Shown piece after piece: positions 26,773 through 34,774 of a DNA stretch of 64,000 nt. The notes under the pieces were generated by a model. That model was not told the origin of the DNA and made no database searches. It was given only the letters and a program-made list of their open reading frames with translations. Origin of the DNA: Brevundimonas sp. Leaf363 (GTDB lineage Bacteria > Pseudomonadota > Alphaproteobacteria > Caulobacterales > Caulobacteraceae); the NCBI RefSeq assembly GCF_001424025.1, contig NZ_LMPZ01000003.1, positions 222,501 to 286,500 on the forward strand, written 5' to 3'. Each line of letters begins with the position of its first letter. Within the stretch, counting starts at the first letter, position 1. The translations under genes and the position numbers were made by a program.

Positions 26773-27558
26773 TTAGTGGCCGTGGCCCAGATTGACGACG
26801 TCGTTCAGATAGATGCTGGTCAGCACGGCGAAGACGAAGGCCTGCAGGAAGGCCACCAGGAACTCCAGCGCAGTCAGCCCGACGACCATGCCCATCGACA
26901 GGGCGGCGACGGGCAGGCCCAGCAGGCCCAGGCCGCCGGTCACGGCCAGCGCGCCCATGGAGACGACGAAGCCGGCGAAGATCTTCAGCGCGATGTGGCC
27001 GCCCAGCATGTTGCCGAACAGACGCAGCGTCAGGGTGATGGGGCGCAGCAGGAACGAGATGAACTCGATCGGCGCCAGAATGATCAGCAGCGGCCACGGC
27101 ACGCCCGACGGCACGAACAGCTTGAAGAAGCCCAGGCCGTTCTTGGCGAAACCCACGGCGATGACGGTCAGGATGGTCAGCAGGCCCAGCGTGCCGGTGA
27201 CGGCCAGCTGAGACGTAGCGGTGAAGCTGAGCAGCATGCCCAGCATGTTCATGCCCAGCACCAGCAGGAACAGGGTGAAGACGAAGGGGAAATACTTGCG
27301 GCCGTCGTGGCCGATGATCGAATCGGTCACGCCGTCGATCATTCCGAACAGGCCTTCACCCGCCGCCTGCAGCCGGCCGGGCACGACCTTGGCGCCCGAG
27401 GTCACGAACTGCATGAACAGGACGATCAGCACGAACGCCGCCGTCATGGCGATGTGCGAGTTGGTGATCGCCAGATCGGCGTAGCCGATTCCGGGCAGAG
27501 TCACGTCGGGAAGGTCGACGACCTTTTGAATCTGAAACTGGTGAATCGGATCGGCCAT
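26773..27558 (-). CDS. atpB: ATP synthase F0 subunit a
   Basis: A 261-residue inner-membrane subunit that forms the proton half-channels beside the c ring. MADPIHQFQIQ leads to five or six hydrophobic segments; the essential Arg is in ITLTLRLFGNMLGGH. The closing SIYLNDVVNLGHGH is typical of alphaproteobacterial AtpB. Four nt separate it from atpI upstream. Confidence 0.96.
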   Translation of the reverse strand: MADPIHQFQIQKVVDLPDVTLPGIGYADLAITNSHIAMTAAFVLIVLFMQFVTSGAKVVPGRLQAAGEGLFGMIDGVTDSIIGHDGRKYFPFVFTLFLLVLGMNMLGMLLSFTATSQLAVTGTLGLLTILTVIAVGFAKNGLGFFKLFVPSGVPWPLLIILAPIEFISFLLRPITLTLRLFGNMLGGHIALKIFAGFVVSMGALAVTGGLGLLGLPVAALSMGMVVGLTALEFLVAFLQAFVFAVLTSIYLNDVVNLGHGH

Positions 27559-27562
27559 AAGC

Positions 27563-27931
27563 CTATCGGTCCTCGTCTTCTTCTTCGTCGTCGAAGGGGA
27601 TCGACCGTGGTTCGATCCCGCTCGCCTTGGCTTCCGCCATCAGCCGTTGGGCCGTGCGGTGCGCCATCCATACTGAAACGGCGAAGCCCAGAAGGACGCC
27701 GCCGATCAGACCCCAGGGCGTCGTGCCGGCCAGCCGGTCGATGCCGAACCCAAGCGCCAAACCCACCAGAACGCCGCCGATAAGCTCGGCGATGATCCTG
27801 TAGGCCTGCCCGGCCGCCTTCTGGCCCGACAGATCGATGGCGGCCTGAGCCTTGGTCCGCGCCTCCAGACCGGATGCGCTTTCGTGGAGGCGTTTGATCG
27901 CCTCGTCGCGCGATTCCAGATTTTGAGACAT
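27563..27931 (-). CDS. atpI: ATP synthase assembly protein AtpI
   Basis: A 122-residue protein with an N-terminal helical region and two hydrophobic segments (about residues 46-66 and 72-90) holding GVLVGLALGFGIDRLAGTTP and PWGLIGGVLLGFAVSVWM. It helps build the c ring. The C-terminus is acidic (FDDEEEDED). First gene of the F0 operon; a promoter-like sequence lies at 27991-28019. Confidence 0.92.
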   Translation of the reverse strand: MSQNLESRDEAIKRLHESASGLEARTKAQAAIDLSGQKAAGQAYRIIAELIGGVLVGLALGFGIDRLAGTTPWGLIGGVLLGFAVSVWMAHRTAQRLMAEAKASGIEPRSIPFDDEEEDEDR

Positions 27932-27990
27932 GACCTGTACAATCAGAGGCCCCGGCGAGATCGCCCGGGCAGGGTCTGAATTCGGCGCGG

Positions 27991-28019
27991 AACCTACAGA
28001 CGGGACCTGTTTTGGTCAA
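27991..28019 (-). promoter_or_regulatory. Predicted promoter of the atp F0 operon
   Basis: On the minus strand TTGACC (28014-28019) and TAGGTT (27991-27996) are spaced by 17 nt, fitting a housekeeping sigma promoter with a start near 27985, about 54 nt before atpI. The opposite strand carries the ispH promoter area in the same 201-nt gap. Confidence 0.45.
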
Positions 28020-28132
28020 GTCGCCGTGATCTAGCGCTAAGACGCTGTATTAGCATGGCAAATGGCCATTTCGTCGCGCCTGTGGCGAGGCGTCGCTGGC
28101 GCGGAGGCGAACGAGGCCCTAGTTTGGCGGTC

Positions 28133-29125
28133 ATGAACGCCCATGTGGCCCCTCCCCGACCCGGTTCCGAGACCGAAGCCGCGTCGCGGCGGCCGCTCAG
28201 CGTGCGCCTGGCCACGCCGCGAGGCTTCTGCGCCGGCGTCGACAGGGCCATCCAGATAGTCGAGCGCGCCATCGAGAAGTACGGCGCGCCCGTCTATGTG
28301 CGGCACGAGATCGTCCACAATCGTCACGTCGTCGAGCGCCTGAAGGCCATGGGCGCGGTCTTTGTGCAGGAACTGGACGAGTGCCCGGACGACAGGCCGG
28401 TCGTGTTCTCGGCGCATGGCGTGCCCAAGTCGGTGCCGGCCTCGGCCCGAGATCGGAAGATGTTCTATCTGGATGCGACCTGCCCGCTGGTGTCCAAGGT
28501 GCACGTCGAGGCGGAGCGGCATCATGCGGCCGGCCGGCACATCCTGCTGATCGGTCACGGCGGCCACCCAGAAGTGGAAGGCACGATGGGCCAGTTGCCG
28601 GACGGCGCCATCACCCTGGTCGAGTCGGTCGAGGATGCGCATCGCGTGATGCGGCCGGGGCAGCAGCCGTTGGCCTACGCCACCCAGACCACCCTGTCTC
28701 TGGACGACACGGCCGAAATCCTGAGCGTGCTGAAGGCGCGCTTTCCGGAGCTGCCGGACCCGCACAAGGAAGACATCTGCTACGCTACGACCAATCGCCA
28801 GGAGGCCGTGAAGCGGCTGGCCGACGGGTCGGACCTGGTGCTGGTGGTGGGCTCACCGAACTCGTCCAACTCGGTGCGGCTGGTCGAGGTGGCGATGCGC
28901 TCGGGCGCCGGGGCCGCCAAGCTGGTGGATGACGCCAGCCAGATGGACTGGAGCTGGTTCGAGAGCGTGCACACGGTCGGCATCACCGCCGGCGCCTCTG
29001 CCCCCGAGCCCCTGATCCAGGCCCTGATCGCCGCCATCGGCGACCGATTTGACATGACGCTGATGGACGATCCCGGCGAGCGGGAGACGGTCAGCTTCAA
29101 GCTGCCGCGTGCGCTGACCGCCTAA
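28133..29125 (+). CDS. ispH: 4-hydroxy-3-methylbut-2-enyl diphosphate reductase
   Basis: A 330-residue Fe-S enzyme making IPP and DMAPP, the last step of the MEP isoprenoid pathway. The cluster cysteines are in [22 protein letters not shown] and [19 protein letters not shown] and SPNSSNS segments are standard. The ATG at 28133 gives normal length; the frame is open upstream for 26 more residues of no homology. It is divergent from the atp operon. Confidence 0.95.
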   Translation: MNAHVAPPRPGSETEAASRRPLSVRLATPRGFCAGVDRAIQIVERAIEKYGAPVYVRHEIVHNRHVVERLKAMGAVFVQELDECPDDRPVVFSAHGVPKSVPASARDRKMFYLDATCPLVSKVHVEAERHHAAGRHILLIGHGGHPEVEGTMGQLPDGAITLVESVEDAHRVMRPGQQPLAYATQTTLSLDDTAEILSVLKARFPELPDPHKEDICYATTNRQEAVKRLADGSDLVLVVGSPNSSNSVRLVEVAMRSGAGAAKLVDDASQMDWSWFESVHTVGITAGASAPEPLIQALIAAIGDRFDMTLMDDPGERETVSFKLPRALTA

Positions 29126-29133
29126 ATGAAACT

Positions 29134-29241
29134 CCGCTCATCCCGGCGGAAGCCGGGATCCAGTGAGAACCACACGCGCAACGCTCTGCCATCGCGACTG
29201 CAGCCAAAGAACTGGATCCCGACGTCCGTCGGGATGCTCGG
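29134..29241. repeat. Palindromic intergenic repeat, copy 2
   Basis: The left arm (29134-29164) carries the same CCGCTCATCCCGGCGGAAGC core as the element at 19339-19469 and the right arm (29211-29241) is its inverted, slightly diverged copy. Between them is about 46 nt of unrelated sequence. GTTTTTG follows on the plus strand, so this copy, unlike copy 1, can act as a terminator for ispH. It lies between convergent genes. Confidence 0.85.
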
Positions 29242-29255
29242 TTTTTGTGTGGCCC

Positions 29256-31274
29256 CTAGAACCGGTACGCCACCCCCACCCGCAGGTTCCGGCCGGCCAT
29301 CGGGGCGATGTCCTTCAGGAAGGACACGTGCTCGCGAGCCTCGACGTCGGTCAGATTGTGCACCTCGGCGAAGACGGTGATGTTCTTGTCCGCCAGCGGT
29401 CGCCAGGCGCCCGTCAGATTGACCATGGTGTAGGCATCGGTCGGCAGCTCGATCTCGGTGACGCGGTCCTGTTCGGCGACGTGACGCACCTCGAGGGCGG
29501 CGTCAAAGGGCGTCGAGGACCAGGCCAGGCGGCCGGTCACCGACCACGGCGGGATGCGCGCGGCGGGCCCGAGGTCGGTCTCGGCGTGGACGTAGTCGGC
29601 CTGGCCTTCCAGTGACAGCTTGCGGTCGCCGCTCTCCCACAGGGCATAGTCCGCCTCGGCCTCGAAGCCGTAGAAGGTCGCGTCGGTCTGGACGAAGCGA
29701 TAGATCGGGAACTCTTCGCCCTCGGCGTCGAAGATCTCACCGGTGGCGCGCTCGTCGATGAAGCCGTCATACTTGGACACATAGGGATGGAAGTCGCCGG
29801 TAAAGCGGCCGGTCGTGTAGTGGACCGTGCCCTCCAGGGTGTTCACCGTCTCGGCGTCCAGATTGACGTCGCCCGTCTCATAGGCGGCGGTGGCGATGTG
29901 CACGCCGTCGGCGAACAGCTCGACCTCGGACGGGGCGCGCTCGTTGTGGGCCAGGCTGAGGCCCAGGAAGAGGCCAGGGGCCGGGCGCAGGAAGGCGGCG
30001 ATCGAGGCGGAGACATTGTCGAACTGACGCTCGACCTCGGCCGTTTCGCCCAGCGGGATGGCGCTGAGCGTACGCTTGTCGAAGCGCAGGCCGCCCTCGA
30101 AGCCGACGGCGCCGCGATCCCAGCGCTGGATCGTGTAGACGCCCTGCTCCTCGATATGCGCGGTGGGGACGAACGCCTCCTCGCCGATGGCGGCGAAGTC
30201 GCGGCTGAGGGCCTGAACGCCATAGGCGGCGTTCCAGCCGTCGCGCTCACGCTGGACCAGATCGACGCGGCCTTCCTGGCCGTCGGAGTCGAAGATGGTG
30301 CCGGGCTCGCCCGGGCCTTCAAACTCGGTGTGTGTGTATTCGGCGTGTCCGAAGCTGCCGCGCACGGCGCTGAACGGGCCGCCGTCGAAGCGGTATTCGC
30401 CGCGCACGTCCTCGCGGGTCTGGTGCAGCTGGATGAAGACGGTCGGTTCGGCCACCGTGCCGTATTCGCTGTCGGTGTCCTTGTAGCTGGCGCCGATGAA
30501 GCCCTTGTCGCCGATGTAAGACGCGCCGATGCCCCAGGCTTCCAGCTCGGTATAGGAGTTGGGCTGGCTTCCGCCGTCGCCGCGCGGTTCGCCGTCCAGC
30601 GCCGCCAGCCGGGCCGAACGGGCCGGCGACGGGATATCGTAGTCGTCGGTCGAGCGCTTCACCCCGTCGATGTTGAAGGCGAACCGGCCAGCGCCGGCGG
30701 TGACGCGGGCGAAGACCGAGCGGCCGTCATCGACGCTGGACGCCTGGGTCGAGATCACGCCGTCGACGCCGCCGTCGGGCATCTCTGTCGGGATGCGGCC
30801 GTCCAGGATGTTGACCACGCCGCCGATGGCCGAACCGCCGTACATCAGGGTCGAGGGACCGCGCACCACCTCGATGCGGTTCGATTCCGCCGGGTCGGTG
30901 GCGACGGCGTGGTCGGGCGAGACCGACGAGGCGTCGATCATGCCGATGCCGTTGGTCAGCACCTGTACGCGCGGGCCCGACAGCCCCCGGATCACCGGGC
31001 GGCTGGCGCCTGGCGCGAAGTCGGTCGAGCGCAGACCCGGCTGGCTGGCCAGCAGGTCGCCCAGCGACTGGGCCGGGGCTACGGCCAGCGCCTGCTCGTC
31101 GATCACGTCGGTGGCGATGGTGGTGGCCCGCTGGCTCACGCCGAAGGGGCTGGCCGTGACGACGATGTCGTCCAGCTGCGCGGTGTCGGACGACGCGTCC
31201 TGCGCGTGGGCTACGCCGGCCAAGGCCACGGCGGCGGCGGCGCCCAGAAGGCTGGAGCGGGAAACGTGATGCAT
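29256..31274 (-). CDS. TonB-dependent receptor, probable zinc uptake (ZnuD-like)
   Basis: A 672-residue outer-membrane receptor: signal peptide (about 1-24, ending AHAQ), plug domain beginning LDDIVVTASPFGVSQRATTI, and a beta-barrel closing with NLRVGVAYRF. Its length and plug resemble ZnuD-type receptors, and a Zur-type box overlaps its promoter, so zinc or a zinc chelate is the likely cargo. No His-rich loop of the classic ZnuD kind is prominent. The ATG at 31274 is used because it is followed at once by the signal peptide. The call of zinc rests mainly on the box. Confidence 0.8.
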   Translation of the reverse strand: MHHVSRSSLLGAAAAVALAGVAHAQDASSDTAQLDDIVVTASPFGVSQRATTIATDVIDEQALAVAPAQSLGDLLASQPGLRSTDFAPGASRPVIRGLSGPRVQVLTNGIGMIDASSVSPDHAVATDPAESNRIEVVRGPSTLMYGGSAIGGVVNILDGRIPTEMPDGGVDGVISTQASSVDDGRSVFARVTAGAGRFAFNIDGVKRSTDDYDIPSPARSARLAALDGEPRGDGGSQPNSYTELEAWGIGASYIGDKGFIGASYKDTDSEYGTVAEPTVFIQLHQTREDVRGEYRFDGGPFSAVRGSFGHAEYTHTEFEGPGEPGTIFDSDGQEGRVDLVQRERDGWNAAYGVQALSRDFAAIGEEAFVPTAHIEEQGVYTIQRWDRGAVGFEGGLRFDKRTLSAIPLGETAEVERQFDNVSASIAAFLRPAPGLFLGLSLAHNERAPSEVELFADGVHIATAAYETGDVNLDAETVNTLEGTVHYTTGRFTGDFHPYVSKYDGFIDERATGEIFDAEGEEFPIYRFVQTDATFYGFEAEADYALWESGDRKLSLEGQADYVHAETDLGPAARIPPWSVTGRLAWSSTPFDAALEVRHVAEQDRVTEIELPTDAYTMVNLTGAWRPLADKNITVFAEVHNLTDVEAREHVSFLKDIAPMAGRNLRVGVAYRF

Positions 31275-31305
31275 GGCGAACGTCCGGGAAGAAGACACAG
31301 GCTGT

Positions 31306-31320
31306 TGTTATGAGATAACA
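31306..31320. promoter_or_regulatory. Zur-type operator upstream of the TonB receptor
   Basis: TGTTATGAGATAACA is a perfect 6-bp inverted repeat with a 3-nt centre, close to the alphaproteobacterial Zur box (GTTAT..ATAAC). On the minus strand TTGACG (31329-31334) with a 17-nt spacer puts the -10 inside the box, at 31306-31311. A bound repressor would block polymerase, and the start would be about 26 nt before the receptor ATG. Confidence 0.75.
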
Positions 31321-31574
31321 TCACACAACGTCAAGCCCCTCCGGCAGGTCGCTATCGCGTCGCTAGGGATCGTATTGAAAGCCTTGATATCACCCGGCTT
31401 TTCTCGACGCCTTGCTTTCGTCACGCAGGTCGATCATTATCAGGCCGTCGATCTACTTTGCGTAACGCTCTCGTTCTTCTGCGTCTCTGCAAGAGATCCT
31501 TAGCTGCTCCCAACATCGGACCGACCCCCCGTCAGCGCGTTGCTGGCTGGGAAAATCGAACGGAGGTCCAGAAA

Positions 31575-31787
31575 ATGGCGACCGGAACTGTCAAGTGGTA
31601 CAACCCGACCAAGGGTTATGGCTTCATTCAACCGTCGGACGGCGGCAAGGACGTGTTCGTGCACGTCTCGGCCGTTGAAGCGGCCGGCATCGGCACGCTG
31701 AGCGACGGCCAGACCGTTTCCTACGAGCTGGAGCGCGATCGTCGCTCGGGCAAGGAATCGGCGGTCCAGCTGAAGTCCGAAGGCTAA
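31575..31787 (+). CDS. cspA: Cold-shock protein (CspA family)
   Basis: A 70-residue single-stranded nucleic-acid binding protein with KWYNPTKGYGFIQPSDGG (RNP1) and DVFVHVSAVE (RNP2). It is a single cold-shock domain of normal length. GGAGG at 31562-31566 supports the ATG at 31575. About 250 nt lie between the TonB receptor promoter and this start; such genes often have long structured leaders, but I could not define one. Confidence 0.95.
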   Translation: MATGTVKWYNPTKGYGFIQPSDGGKDVFVHVSAVEAAGIGTLSDGQTVSYELERDRRSGKESAVQLKSEG

Positions 31788-31804
31788 GCCTTCAAACGCC
31801 GTCT

Positions 31805-31833
31805 AAAGGGGTCGGCCTCGCCGGCCCCTTTTT
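31805..31833 (+). terminator. Terminator after cspA
   Basis: GGGGTCGGC (31808-31816) pairs with GCCGGCCCC (31820-31828) with one G-U pair, and five T bases follow (31829-31833). It lies 17 nt after the cspA stop, a standard rho-independent terminator. Confidence 0.85.
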
Positions 31834-31858
31834 CGTTCCACCTTCCAGGAGTTCTCCC

Positions 31859-32224
31859 ATGATTGAAGAAAGCTTCGTGCGCCTTTACGCCCACGACTTC
31901 GTCCAGTTCGCGGGCCGCTCCGAACTCGGCCAGGACGTGGACGAGGCCCTGACGCGCCGTGTGCGCGAGGCCCGGTCCCACGCTGTGCTGATGGATCGCC
32001 ACAAGGGCTCGGACCACCTCGCCGCCCTGATAGAGCGCGTTCGCGACGAGGCGGGCCGCTTCGTCGGCCGCCCCATGCTCAAGGACACCGACCCGGCCGC
32101 CGCCGCCGGTCGGCACAAGCGCTTCCTGGTCGATATCGCCGATGTCCTGTCCGAACCCGAGGGCGTCGTCGCTCACCGCGCCGAGGGCAAGCCCGGCCTT
32201 CAGATTCGCCGGCTGGACGCCTAG
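31859..32224 (+). CDS. Small cytoplasmic protein, unknown function
   Basis: A 121-residue mostly helical, soluble protein beginning MIEESFVRLYAHDFVQFAGR. There is no signal or membrane segment and no motif I recognise. A strong ribosome binding site (CAGGAG, 31846-31852) supports the start. It is separated from cspA by a terminator and convergent with the kinase-phosphatase gene, so it seems to be transcribed on its own. Confidence 0.7.
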   Translation: MIEESFVRLYAHDFVQFAGRSELGQDVDEALTRRVREARSHAVLMDRHKGSDHLAALIERVRDEAGRFVGRPMLKDTDPAAAAGRHKRFLVDIADVLSEPEGVVAHRAEGKPGLQIRRLDA

Positions 32225-32276
32225 TCCACTCCCCTGTCTCCCACTCACGTCCGATGATGATGGTGGAGGGCGCGGA

Positions 32277-33977
32277 CTACCGCGTCGAGAGGCTGACCAG
32301 CAGACACACGAGCAGGAACAGGCACAGCCCCTGCCAGAAGCGGACGGGGTGACGCTCGATCAGCCCCAGCGGCTCGCGCTGCGGCGCGGCCAGGCGTTCG
32401 CCGCTTTCCAGAACGTGCACCAGTTCGTCGACATCGGCGAAGCGCTCATCCGGATCGACCTGCAGCGTGCGGCGGATGGCGGCCTCCAGCCATGACGGCA
32501 CGTCCGGGCGCAGGCGCGTTAGCGACGTCGGCTGCTGCTCGAACTTGGGCCGACCCGCCTCCTCGGCCCTCGCCCACGGATAGTGAGGCCCCGTCAGCGT
32601 CCGGAACAGGGTGACGCCCAGTGCGAACTGGTCGCTGGCGGCGTCGCCGGGCGCGCCGTCGAACAGCTCGGGCGCCATGTAGCCCGGGGTGCCGGGCGCT
32701 TCGGCCTGATCGAACTCCTCCTCCAGACGGGGGATGCGCGCGACGCCCAGGTCGATCAGCTTCAGCCCGCCGTCCTTCTCGAGAATGACGTTGTCCGGCT
32801 TGATGTCGCGGTGGGCGACGCCCAGCCGGTGCAGAGCGGAAACGGCGCGCGCCAGGTTCAGCGCTGTCGTCACCGCCTCGGCCATCTCCATCGGCTCGTG
32901 CGTCAGGCGGGCATGGAGGGTTTGTCCCTCGTAGTATGGCTGGACCAGATAAAGCTGCGTCTGGCGGCCCGCCTCGGGCGTCAGGGTTCGCCCGACGTAG
33001 GGGCTGTCGACACGGCGGCCGATGAAGCTCTCGCGCAGGAAGGCGGAGCGGGCGCCCTTCTCCGACAGGATGGCGGGCTTGGGGAACTTCAGCACCAGCG
33101 GACCGGGCTTGGCGCCGTCGCGGGCCAGGAAGACGCGCGTGTAGCGTCCGTCCGATAGAAGCCGGTCTAGGTGGTAGCCGTCGATCTTCTGGCCGGCGCC
33201 GGGCGGCGGCAGGATGGGCAGGCCGGCGACCTCGGCCCCCAGGGCTTCCCAGTCCAGCGCGCCGGTGGTCACCACATCGACGATCAGGGCGGTCGCGTTG
33301 TCGCGCGGGCCCGTGACGGTGACAGCGTCCAGCAACCCTTGCGCATCGGCATCGGCCGAGCCGCGGCGCCCCAGGATGCGGCAGATGTCATCCTCGCTCA
33401 GGACGCCGTGGACGCCGTCACTGGTCAGCAGCAGGCGGTCATGCGGCATCAGGGGCGTGGAGCGGACGTCCATCTTCACGTCCTGCTCGATGCCCAGCGC
33501 CCGGATCAGGACGTGGCCCTTGCCGGGCTGGTCGTGGACGTGGTCCTGCGTGAGGCGCGTGAGGACGCCATCGCGGAAATGCCAGGCGCGACTGTCACCG
33601 ACGTGCAGCACCGTCGCCTCGCGCCCCCGCAGGACCATGGCTGTGAAGGTGCAGGCCGCGCCCTGCATGTTGGGGTCGGTCTTGCCCTTGGAGTTGAGCC
33701 AGCGATTGTAACCTTGCATGGCGCGGATGCCCGCCGTCGGAATGCCGACGATGGGATCCTGGTCCATGTATCCGTCGATGAAGCTGCGAACCGCCAGCTC
33801 GGCGGCGATACGCCCGCCCTTTGAGCCGGACACGCCGTCCGCGACGATGGCGACGACGCCGTGGGTGCGTTGTTCCGAGGGGCTGCCCAGATGGACGCCG
33901 CCGAAATCCTGATTATCCGCGCGCGGGCCGCGCATGGTCGCGAAGCCCGCCGCGATCTCCAGCCTGTCGTCGCTCAT
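32277..33977 (-). CDS. PP2C phosphatase / Ser-Thr kinase fusion, membrane-anchored
   Basis: A 566-residue fusion. Residues 1-235 are a PP2C phosphatase (ADGVSG at 46-51, GDSRAW near 127-132, DNATALIVD at 226-234). Residues 265-525 are a Hanks-type kinase: Lys297 in PLVLKFPKP, catalytic Asp391 in HRDIKPDN, Asp409 in IDLG (DLG in place of DFG), and APE at 435-437. The last 20 residues are a membrane helix, so both domains face the cytoplasm. It could both add and remove phosphate on one target. Bifunctional proteins of this layout are known but their targets are poorly defined; no nitrate transporter gene, a common neighbour, is present. Confidence 0.93.
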   Translation of the reverse strand: MSDDRLEIAAGFATMRGPRADNQDFGGVHLGSPSEQRTHGVVAIVADGVSGSKGGRIAAELAVRSFIDGYMDQDPIVGIPTAGIRAMQGYNRWLNSKGKTDPNMQGAACTFTAMVLRGREATVLHVGDSRAWHFRDGVLTRLTQDHVHDQPGKGHVLIRALGIEQDVKMDVRSTPLMPHDRLLLTSDGVHGVLSEDDICRILGRRGSADADAQGLLDAVTVTGPRDNATALIVDVVTTGALDWEALGAEVAGLPILPPPGAGQKIDGYHLDRLLSDGRYTRVFLARDGAKPGPLVLKFPKPAILSEKGARSAFLRESFIGRRVDSPYVGRTLTPEAGRQTQLYLVQPYYEGQTLHARLTHEPMEMAEAVTTALNLARAVSALHRLGVAHRDIKPDNVILEKDGGLKLIDLGVARIPRLEEEFDQAEAPGTPGYMAPELFDGAPGDAASDQFALGVTLFRTLTGPHYPWARAEEAGRPKFEQQPTSLTRLRPDVPSWLEAAIRRTLQVDPDERFADVDELVHVLESGERLAAPQREPLGLIERHPVRFWQGLCLFLLVCLLVSLSTR

Positions 33978-34032
33978 GTGCCTCTGATCCCCGCAAGGGA
34001 GTCAGAGGCACAGAGCGGATCAGGTCAAACGA

Positions 34033-34644
34033 TTACTTCGCCGCGTCGGCGTTAGCTTCGTCCATCTGGTCGACCATCGCCTGGTGAGCGGTAACGGTCG
34101 GCAGGGTCTCGGACGCCCAGGTCTTCAGAGTCGCGTCGTTGCTGGTCATGCCGAAAGCCTCCAGCAGCGCCTTGGTCTCGTTATGTGCGGCTTCCTGCTG
34201 CTGCAGATAGACGCGATCGAAATCCTGGTCGGTGGCGCCGCGCAGATTGTCGATCAGGCCCTGGTGGCGCTGATCCATCATGGTCGGCACGGTCAGGTTC
34301 AGGGCGGCGGCCAGCGGCTTCAGCTTTTCACCGGCGGCGGTGTGGTCGGCCACCATCTTGGAGCCGAACGCCTTGATCGCCGGGTTGGTGGAGCGCATGG
34401 CGGCGATCTTGCCGGCTTCGACCTCGTACATGCCGCCGATGGCCGCATTGGTGACGAAGCTTTCGTTGGTGGCCGCGGCGACGGGGGCAGCGACCGCGCC
34501 GACGGCGCCGGCGGTCGTGTCCTGGACGGTGTTGGCGGCCTGGTTCTGCTGATCCGGCGCGCCGCCGGATTCGCCTTGGCCACAGGCGGCGAGCGACAGG
34601 GCGGCGACGGCGGCGGCGGCCATGGCTAGGGTCTTGGTACGCAT
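34033..34644 (-). CDS. DUF4142 lipoprotein
   Basis: A 203-residue lipoprotein (lipobox LAAC) with a Gln/Asn/Ala-rich linker and a DUF4142 four-helix domain from about residue 57: NESFVTNAAIGGMYEVEAGK, KAFGSKMVADHTAA and the closing TLPTVTAHQAMV. The domain is ferritin-like in shape; its His and Glu may bind a ligand, function unknown. GGAGG 8 nt upstream selects the ATG at 34644. It lies alone between the kinase and the efflux operon. Confidence 0.88.
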   Translation of the reverse strand: MRTKTLAMAAAAVAALSLAACGQGESGGAPDQQNQAANTVQDTTAGAVGAVAAPVAAATNESFVTNAAIGGMYEVEAGKIAAMRSTNPAIKAFGSKMVADHTAAGEKLKPLAAALNLTVPTMMDQRHQGLIDNLRGATDQDFDRVYLQQQEAAHNETKALLEAFGMTSNDATLKTWASETLPTVTAHQAMVDQMDEANADAAK

Positions 34645-34774
34645 GGTGTGTTCCTCCACAGGGTGCGTCACACGACGCCCCTTGCCTCTCGACGAGGCTT
34701 CTGTGGAGGTAACGGCCCCGTGATCGGGACGTTCCGTTCGACAGCCGATCAGGTCGGCCGGTTCAACGCGCCGG

